A stretch of DNA of 36,270 nucleotides, from assembly GCA_949289635.1 (NCBI GenBank), contig CASEOS010000017.1, positions 1-36,270 of the forward strand, read 5' to 3'. The notes beneath the pieces were generated by a model. It worked only from the letters and a program-made list of their open reading frames with translations. It searched no databases and had not been told where the DNA came from. This document shows positions 30,923-36,270 of this stretch, piece by piece (position 1 is the first letter of the stretch; each line of letters opens with the position of its first letter). The translations under genes were made by a program, and so were the position numbers. This DNA comes from an uncultured Eubacteriales bacterium (GTDB lineage Bacteria > Bacillota > Clostridia > TANB77 > CAG-508).

Positions 30923-33304
30923 TTATTCTTCTTCATCTTTCTTGATTTCTTTTTCTTCTTGTTCTGTATTTTCTTCTTTTAAAATCACATCATATTCAAA
31001 AACTTGAAATGTTTTTACATTTACTTTTGAAAAATCATCTTTTTCATCTTCTATTTCTGTCATTTTAAATGATGTTCTATTGACTAATTTTAAATCTACT
31101 TTTGATAAATCTACTAGTATTTTGGTTGATATGTCTTGTCCAATTGGCAATGTTTTATTTTGATTATCATAGAAAATGATATTGGTATAACTTATTCCAT
31201 TCATTCCTCTTTTTATATTGATTTTATATAAGTTAAATTTATTTCCCTTATCCTTTATATTTTCATGAATTTCATTTTCTGGATTTATATCGAAAATGTT
31301 AATATTTTTAGGGTCTAATTTTTCATTATCCAATATCTTATATACTGGTAAGTCATCAATAATAGCTACTTTATCTAATGCTTTTTTTATATTATCTACA
31401 ACGGTTTCTAAAGCCATTTTATATCCAATTTGTTTTGTATTTTTATTAATCTCTAGAATATTAAATTTATCTTTTGCAATTTCTCTATGGTTTTTATTTG
31501 CTATTTTTGAAACTTTTCTTGCATCTTGTGACATTCCACCAAATATATCAAATTCTTCTATTTCGTGTAACACATTATCTTCTTGTGCTTCTTTTTTCAA
31601 TTCTTTTAAATTGTTTTCAATTTCTTTTGGCAATACCTCATTATTTTTTACTTTATTTAACAATGGCAAAATATTGGTTGTTGTCAGATAGATACTATCT
31701 GTTTCACTTTTGGTTAATGCTTTTCTTTCTACTTGATCCATGGTATTTCCAAAGTCTTCTAAATCTTGATGATAGTCAAATACCTTTGTTACTTTTTTTA
31801 TGATATTGACTTCTTCCTCTTCTCCTTCTGCTAGAGATGCCACTTCATCTTTATTACTATATTTCCAGAATTCAAAGATACTTCTTTTATGATTATCAAT
31901 TTCTTGTATAAAATTTGCTGCATTTTCTATCTTTTTTTGCATATTTTTGTTTTTTAATTTTAGAGCATTGACATCCATTAAAATATTTTTTAATTCTGTT
32001 TCATCTAATTCATATGCTTTGTATAATTCTATCAATTCTTCTATTGTATAATTTTCTTTTTTGGTTGATGTTTTTTTAGTATCTTTTATTTTTTCTTTCT
32101 TAGTGTTGAAAGTATTATTTTCTTTTATACTTTCTTCTTCTTTTTCTTCTAACACATTATCTTTCATCGTGTGTTTTTTATTCTTTTTGCTATATTTAAA
32201 ATAATATTTAAATTTTCCAAAAAATGTTTTCTTACATTCTAAGAAAGTAGAAATCTGCTTTTCTTTTGCTAGATATTCTATTTCTTGTGAAGCAGCAATC
32301 ATTTTTAAATTATCTAATTTCTTTTTATTTTCTTCTAGTAATTCTTTAATCAATTCCTGCTTCTCTATTCCTACTTCATATTCATCATTTATCCACTCAG
32401 CAATGTTTTCATATTCTAATTTATAGTCATTGTTATAAAATTCTAGTTCTCCACCTTTTGTAATATTCGTAATAAATTCAAAATAATGTGGTAATTCTGT
32501 TTGTAGGATAAACATTGCTTTTAGTAATTTATAAAATTGGGTTGCCTCTACTAAACTACTAATTTTTATTTTATATGGACTTCTAATTTTCCCATATACC
32601 TCTGTTTCTCCTACAATATGAATAGATAGTTTTCCACTTTTATCATACACTTCATAAATTAATGGCCAATCTTTTGTAAATAACCATAAATAATTTTCTA
32701 GGTCTTCAAATTCTGATTTTTTATAATACGTATTGCTGTAAGTAACATTTCGAATTGGTACAAATATTTTTCCTGTTTTCTTTTTTTCTAATTGTTTTTT
32801 TAATAAAAAGAAAAAAGTTGAATAGTCTGTATCCTCTGTTGGAACTAGCATAAAATATTGGTCTGTATCTTCTGCATAATAAATTTGCCATAAATAATTT
32901 CCTTCAAATTTTACTTTGAATGGGATTTTTTTATTTAATTTTGTTTGTTCTTCTTGTATTTTTTCTATTTCTTCTACTTTTAATTCTTTTAACATACGTA
33001 GAAATGTTGTATGTTTTATAAAATTCTTTTCATCTTCTGTGTCTAAGTATTCAGCTATTGGACTTGCTTTTTTATATTTTTCTTGTATGTCATCTAATCG
33101 ATTTGTCGGTGTCAATAAGATTTGTATATCTTTAATTGGTATATATCGATATTGTCTATATTGCTTTTCATCATAAAATTTTGGTACTCTAAATTTTAAT
33201 GGCTCATAATTCTCAAATTGATTTTTAGCATCTTCTAAACTTAATCCTAAATAATCTAATTTTTCTTTGATTTCATCTATTTTTTCTCCTGTTTTCTTTG
33301 GCAA
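30923..33304 (-). CDS. Large conserved-looking protein of unknown function
   Basis: A 793-residue protein I do not recognise. There is no signal peptide or membrane segment. Residues about 1-330 look globular (YRYIPIKDIQILLTPTNRLD, GKIFVPIRNVTYSNTYYKKS, YGKIRSPYKIKISSLVEATQ). Residues about 335-540 are highly charged and probably coiled coil, with a Lys-rich linker near 385-420. Residues about 560-790 are globular again. The start codon is TTG at 33304, with AAAGGAG 8 nt upstream. It lies 15 bp after a polysaccharide deacetylase gene and before a GH25 lysozyme gene, so a cell-envelope or division link is possible but unproven. Confidence 0.75.
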   Translation of the reverse strand: MPKKTGEKIDEIKEKLDYLGLSLEDAKNQFENYEPLKFRVPKFYDEKQYRQYRYIPIKDIQILLTPTNRLDDIQEKYKKASPIAEYLDTEDEKNFIKHTTFLRMLKELKVEEIEKIQEEQTKLNKKIPFKVKFEGNYLWQIYYAEDTDQYFMLVPTEDTDYSTFFFLLKKQLEKKKTGKIFVPIRNVTYSNTYYKKSEFEDLENYLWLFTKDWPLIYEVYDKSGKLSIHIVGETEVYGKIRSPYKIKISSLVEATQFYKLLKAMFILQTELPHYFEFITNITKGGELEFYNNDYKLEYENIAEWINDEYEVGIEKQELIKELLEENKKKLDNLKMIAASQEIEYLAKEKQISTFLECKKTFFGKFKYYFKYSKKNKKHTMKDNVLEEKEEESIKENNTFNTKKEKIKDTKKTSTKKENYTIEELIELYKAYELDETELKNILMDVNALKLKNKNMQKKIENAANFIQEIDNHKRSIFEFWKYSNKDEVASLAEGEEEEVNIIKKVTKVFDYHQDLEDFGNTMDQVERKALTKSETDSIYLTTTNILPLLNKVKNNEVLPKEIENNLKELKKEAQEDNVLHEIEEFDIFGGMSQDARKVSKIANKNHREIAKDKFNILEINKNTKQIGYKMALETVVDNIKKALDKVAIIDDLPVYKILDNEKLDPKNINIFDINPENEIHENIKDKGNKFNLYKINIKRGMNGISYTNIIFYDNQNKTLPIGQDISTKILVDLSKVDLKLVNRTSFKMTEIEDEKDDFSKVNVKTFQVFEYDVILKEENTEQEEKEIKKDEEE

Positions 33305-33319
33305 AACAATGTCTCCTTT

Positions 33320-34216
33320 CTATTTTATAATTTCGTAAAAATTCTTAAATTCGTATCCTTGTTGCTGTAAATAGTCAATAATTTGAGGCAGTGCATCTAC
33401 CGTTACTTTTTTTGCTTGTGCATCATGCATTAAGATTACTACACTTTGTTTATTTCCTACAGTTTCTTGTATTCGTTGCATTTCATATTCAACGGTAGGT
33501 CTGGTTGTTTCCGAATCTCCATTTAATGCATTCCAGTCTACATGTACAATATTGTTTTGTAATAATAAATCCTTTGCCTGATTTTTTATATCTGCATATT
33601 TTCCACCTACAAATCCACCTGGAAATCGAAATAAATGTGAATCATATTCTTGTTCTCCAATGGCATCTCTAACCAGTTGATTGCATTTATTATATTCATC
33701 TAATACAGATTGTGGTGATTGATAAATGGTTTCATATACATGTGAATATCCATGGTTAGCAATAAAATGTCCTTCATTATACATTCTTTTTACCATTTCT
33801 GGATTTTTCTCAACATTAGATCCCAGTACAAAAAAACTTGCTTTAGTATTTTTTTCCTTTAATATATCCAATATTTGATTTGTATTGTTAGATGGTCCAT
33901 CATCAAATGTCAAAAAAGCACGTTTTGTATCAGAACTATATATATGATTTATATTTTGTATCCCCTCTTCTGTCAATTGGGGCAATTTTTCTTGTCTTTT
34001 TCTTTCTTGTTCTTCCTCCTGTTTTATAAGTGCTTCTTGATATTGTTGATAAGCTAATTCATATTCCGCATTTGCTTTCATGATATGTGCATAATTTATC
34101 CATATAACAACAATTCCTGCTATCATTAGCATCATAATAATTACCATTAATGTCTTTTCTTTTGTAGTAAATTTAAATTTCACCGGTTCTAAAGACATAT
34201 TTTTTTCTTCTTCCAT
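33320..34216 (-). CDS. Membrane-anchored polysaccharide deacetylase
   Basis: A 298-residue NodB-family deacetylase. It has one transmembrane helix near residues 23-42 (MVIIMMLMIAGIVVIWINYA) and a short charged coiled-coil stalk (QYQEALIKQEEEQERKRQEK), and the catalytic domain lies outside. Motifs in order are TFDDGPSNNT (catalytic base and metal Asp), NHGYSHVY (metal His), RFPGGFVGG, the VDWNALNGD region, and LMHDAQAKK (catalytic His). It probably removes acetyl groups from peptidoglycan N-acetylglucosamine (PgdA-like), which can raise lysozyme resistance; a lysozyme gene is close by. Met7 at 34198 is an alternative start. Confidence 0.9.
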   Translation of the reverse strand: MEEEKNMSLEPVKFKFTTKEKTLMVIIMMLMIAGIVVIWINYAHIMKANAEYELAYQQYQEALIKQEEEQERKRQEKLPQLTEEGIQNINHIYSSDTKRAFLTFDDGPSNNTNQILDILKEKNTKASFFVLGSNVEKNPEMVKRMYNEGHFIANHGYSHVYETIYQSPQSVLDEYNKCNQLVRDAIGEQEYDSHLFRFPGGFVGGKYADIKNQAKDLLLQNNIVHVDWNALNGDSETTRPTVEYEMQRIQETVGNKQSVVILMHDAQAKKVTVDALPQIIDYLQQQGYEFKNFYEIIK

Positions 34217-34325
34217 TTCCTTTTCCTACAATTTTTTTATTTTATTTGCGTTATTTTTGTTTTTCGTTTATATTATATACTATTTTATCAAAAATTCATA
34301 TAGAATATATAAAAAATTTTTGTCC

Positions 34326-34419
34326 TTTTGGGGCATTTGGGGACGTTTCTGTTTGGACATTTTGTTTACAACTTAGTAAACAAAATGTCCAAACAGAAAC
34401 GTCCCCAAATGCCCCAAAA
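34326..34419. repeat. Perfect 44-bp-arm palindrome after metG
   Basis: Arms 34326-34369 and 34376-34419 are perfect reverse complements, with a 6-nt loop AACTTA. The arm contains GGGGCATTTGGGGACGTTTC then TGTTTGGACATTTTG. It is the complete version of the GGGACG element family; a half copy is at 5126-5160. It starts 16 bp after the metG stop codon. Confidence 0.95.
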
Positions 34420-34434
34420 TATCTCAAATTGTTT

Positions 34435-36012
34435 TTAATCTTTTTTCATAACAGATTTTAAGTACTCTACTTCCTCATCTACTTTTAATCTCATGAAAAT
34501 AGGTTCTCCTTTTTCAATTACCTTCATATCCTTTAAACTATCATATGCATAGATGTCATTCCATCTAATACTATCAACATCTTTCACTCCAATTTGTCTT
34601 AGAATATTATTAGCTGTATCTGTCATAAATGGTTTGATTAAGATAGCAATTTTTCTTAAATTTTCAATCAAATGATACATTGATGATTTCAACTCTTCTG
34701 TTTTCTCTTCTTTTGCTAAAGTCCAAGGCATTGTTTCATCAATATATTTATTGGTTCTTGCAATCAAATCCCATATTTCTTGTAAGGCATTTGCAATTTC
34801 ATATTCATTTAATTTTTCCTCAAATTTCTTAATCTTGTCTGTCGAATAATCTTCTAATTCTTTATCTGCTTGATTTGGTGTTCCATTATATCCAGGTACA
34901 TTTCCTTCAAAATATTTATTTACCATGGATACAGTTCTATTAAGTAAATTGCTTAAATCATTACACAAATCAAAATTATATCTTTCTACAAATGCTTCTG
35001 GTGAGAAAATTCCATCTTGGTTAACTGGCATTTCTCTAAGTAAGAAATATCTAGTTGGATCTAGTCCATATCTATCAATTAAAGTTTCTGGATAAATGAC
35101 ATTTCCTTTTGATTTTGACATTTTACCATCTTTCATCATAATCCAGTTATGCACTAAAATGGTCTTTGGTAATGGTAAATCTAATGCCATTAAGAATATT
35201 GGCCAATAAATTAAGTGAAATCTAGCAATATCTTTTCCTACGATTTGTAAATCTGCTGGCCAGTATTTTTTAAATAATGTATCATCATCAGACATATATC
35301 CTAAAGCTGTTAAATAATTAGTTAAAGCATCTAGCCATACATAGATAACGTGTTTTGGATCTTTTAGTACTTTGATTCCCCAATCAAAACTGGTTCTTGT
35401 TACACATAAATCTTCTAATCCTGGTTTGATAAAGTTATTTATCATTTCATTTTTTCTGAATGCTGGCTTGATAAAATCAGGATGCTCATCATAATATTTT
35501 ATTAATCTATCCACATATTTCTTCATGTTAAAGAAATAGGCTTCTTCTTTCATCAATTTAACTTCTCTACCACAATCTGGACATTTCCCTTCTACTAATT
35601 GGGTCTCTGTAAAATAGGTTTCACATGGTACACAATACCATCCTTCATATTCTCCTTTATAGATGTCTCCTTGTTCCATAAATTTATCAAATATTTTTTG
35701 AACAATTTTGGTATGTCTTTCTTCTGTTGTTTGAATAAAATCATCATATTGAACTCCCATTTTTGCCCATAATTCTTTTGCAAGTTGAGCCATTTCATCT
35801 ACATATTCTTTTGGGGCTTTACCATTTTTTTCAGCTATTTCTTGGATTTTTTGTCCATGTTCATCTGTTCCTGTCAGCATATATGTGTCTTCACCTTTTA
35901 ACTGATGATATCTTCTCATAGAGTCTGCTAATACGGTTGTATAGGCTGTTCCTATATGAAATTTTCCGCTTGGATAATAGATTGGTGTTGTTACATAAAA
36001 TTTATTGCTCAA
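34435..36012 (-). CDS. metG: Methionyl-tRNA synthetase
   Basis: A class I aminoacyl-tRNA synthetase charging tRNA-Met. The HIGH-type motif is GKFHIGTAY, near residue 15 of the mature frame. A zinc knuckle is visible as WYCVPCETYFTETQ and GKCPDCGREV. KMSKS is in DGKMSKSKGNVIYPETLIDR. GTDEHGQKIQE and YVWLDALTNYLTALGY are also diagnostic. The frame starts well at TTG 36012, 9 nt after GGGAG; an ATG at 36021 directly abuts that RBS, so TTG seems better (525 residues). The protein ends RLKVDEEVEYLKSVMKKD and lacks the C-terminal EMAP-like tRNA-binding domain seen in many Firmicute MetG proteins. Confidence 0.94.
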   Translation of the reverse strand: MSNKFYVTTPIYYPSGKFHIGTAYTTVLADSMRRYHQLKGEDTYMLTGTDEHGQKIQEIAEKNGKAPKEYVDEMAQLAKELWAKMGVQYDDFIQTTEERHTKIVQKIFDKFMEQGDIYKGEYEGWYCVPCETYFTETQLVEGKCPDCGREVKLMKEEAYFFNMKKYVDRLIKYYDEHPDFIKPAFRKNEMINNFIKPGLEDLCVTRTSFDWGIKVLKDPKHVIYVWLDALTNYLTALGYMSDDDTLFKKYWPADLQIVGKDIARFHLIYWPIFLMALDLPLPKTILVHNWIMMKDGKMSKSKGNVIYPETLIDRYGLDPTRYFLLREMPVNQDGIFSPEAFVERYNFDLCNDLSNLLNRTVSMVNKYFEGNVPGYNGTPNQADKELEDYSTDKIKKFEEKLNEYEIANALQEIWDLIARTNKYIDETMPWTLAKEEKTEELKSSMYHLIENLRKIAILIKPFMTDTANNILRQIGVKDVDSIRWNDIYAYDSLKDMKVIEKGEPIFMRLKVDEEVEYLKSVMKKD

Positions 36013-36156
36013 ATTTTTCATCTCCCTTATTTTTTCTAATACATGCAATTTAAATTTTATTTTCATTTTGCATACTTCTTTTTTTCTTTTATTCTTTACA
36101 AAATTTACAAATATATTATCACAAATTCAGAAAAAAGTCTATATAAAGATTTTAAA

Positions 36157-36185
36157 TATATACATCCTCTCTGTTGTTGTGTCAA
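36157..36185 (-). promoter_or_regulatory. Predicted promoter of metG
   Basis: On the minus strand TTGACA (36185-36180) and TATATA (36162-36157) are 17 bp apart. A second, weaker pair with a TAATAT -10 box lies near 36114-36119. The leader of up to about 140 nt shows no T-box signature. Confidence 0.65.
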
Positions 36186-36225
36186 TGATGTGAAACAAAA
36201 TTATATAAAAATTTAATCTATATAA

Positions 36226-36270
36226 TTAAATTGCACAATTAACCATACCAAATTCTTCTAAATTAGCTCG
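36226..36270 (-). CDS. C-terminal end of a gene cut by the window edge
   Basis: The minus-strand frame reads RANLEEFGMVNCAI and stops at 36226. Only 14 codons are visible, upstream of metG in the same direction. I cannot identify it, and a chance frame is possible. Confidence 0.35.
   Translation of the reverse strand, partial: RANLEEFGMVNCAI

Noticed and set aside
36013..36225. T-box leader upstream of metG
   Set aside because: The leader is about 140 nt or less, with no conserved T-box sequence and no terminator/antiterminator pair.
1..36270. CRISPR array or complete insertion sequence
   Set aside because: No regularly spaced direct repeats, Cas genes or transposase genes are seen; the palindromes lack a transposase.

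Overview
The window is AT-rich DNA (roughly 25-30% GC by eye) with strong AGGAGG-type ribosome binding sites, TTGACA/TATAAT promoters and U-tailed hairpin terminators. It looks like a chromosomal segment of a low-GC Firmicute. The gene set (CsaA, ammonia-dependent NadE, ECF sigma with a DUF4179-type anti-sigma, clostridial pseudopilins, GH25-LysM lysozyme) suggests an anaerobic, probably gut, Clostridia-like bacterium. I cannot name a species. Almost everything is on the minus strand; xpt and a DUF1836 regulator are the exceptions.

Layout: xanthine salvage (xpt), a membrane HTH protein, an acyl-CoA synthetase with a divergent DUF1836 regulator, and a nadD-nadE-csaA operon (1-5.8 kb). Next come a RhuM-Doc fusion and a TetR-cupin-flavodoxin-GNAT transcription unit whose last two acetyltransferase genes are damaged or chimeric (6-9.5 kb). 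A membrane XRE regulator, a NUDIX hydrolase, a second acyl-CoA synthetase, an exported protein and pncB follow (9.6-15.9 kb). With nadD and nadE, pncB completes nicotinate-to-NAD salvage. A sigma/anti-sigma/exported-protein operon sits beside a 47-codon relic of a different ECF sigma factor (16-18.8 kb). Two modular pseudopilin genes follow (19-21.9 kb), then carAB (22-26.2 kb), a decaying accessory patch beside tRNA-Leu with a foreign-looking gene, a broken hipA-like kinase and a frameshifted dinD (26.5-29.5 kb), cell-wall genes around an unrecognised 793-residue protein (29.6-34.2 kb), and metG.

The most exciting candidate is at 19-21.9 kb. The two pseudopilin genes have nearly identical leaders and first ~49 codons but strongly diverged C-terminal domains. 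Upstream of each lies a ~175-bp segment bounded by inverted repeats (17 bp perfect, and 18 of 20). Inside each is a consensus promoter that points AWAY from the gene and straight into a terminator whose first arm is the distal repeat. The inverted repeats differ between the two loci but match within each locus. This is the architecture expected of two independent invertible promoter switches, both caught in the OFF orientation. Inversion would put the promoter about 50 nt upstream of the pilin start codon and at the same time dismantle the terminator. No recombinase is in the window.

Other themes are: palindromic GGGACG repeats at the 3' ends of three genes, including a perfect 44-bp-arm hairpin after metG; and repeated out-of-frame internal deletions that leave both ends of a gene intact (GNAT, hipA), which suggests ongoing loss of accessory genes.
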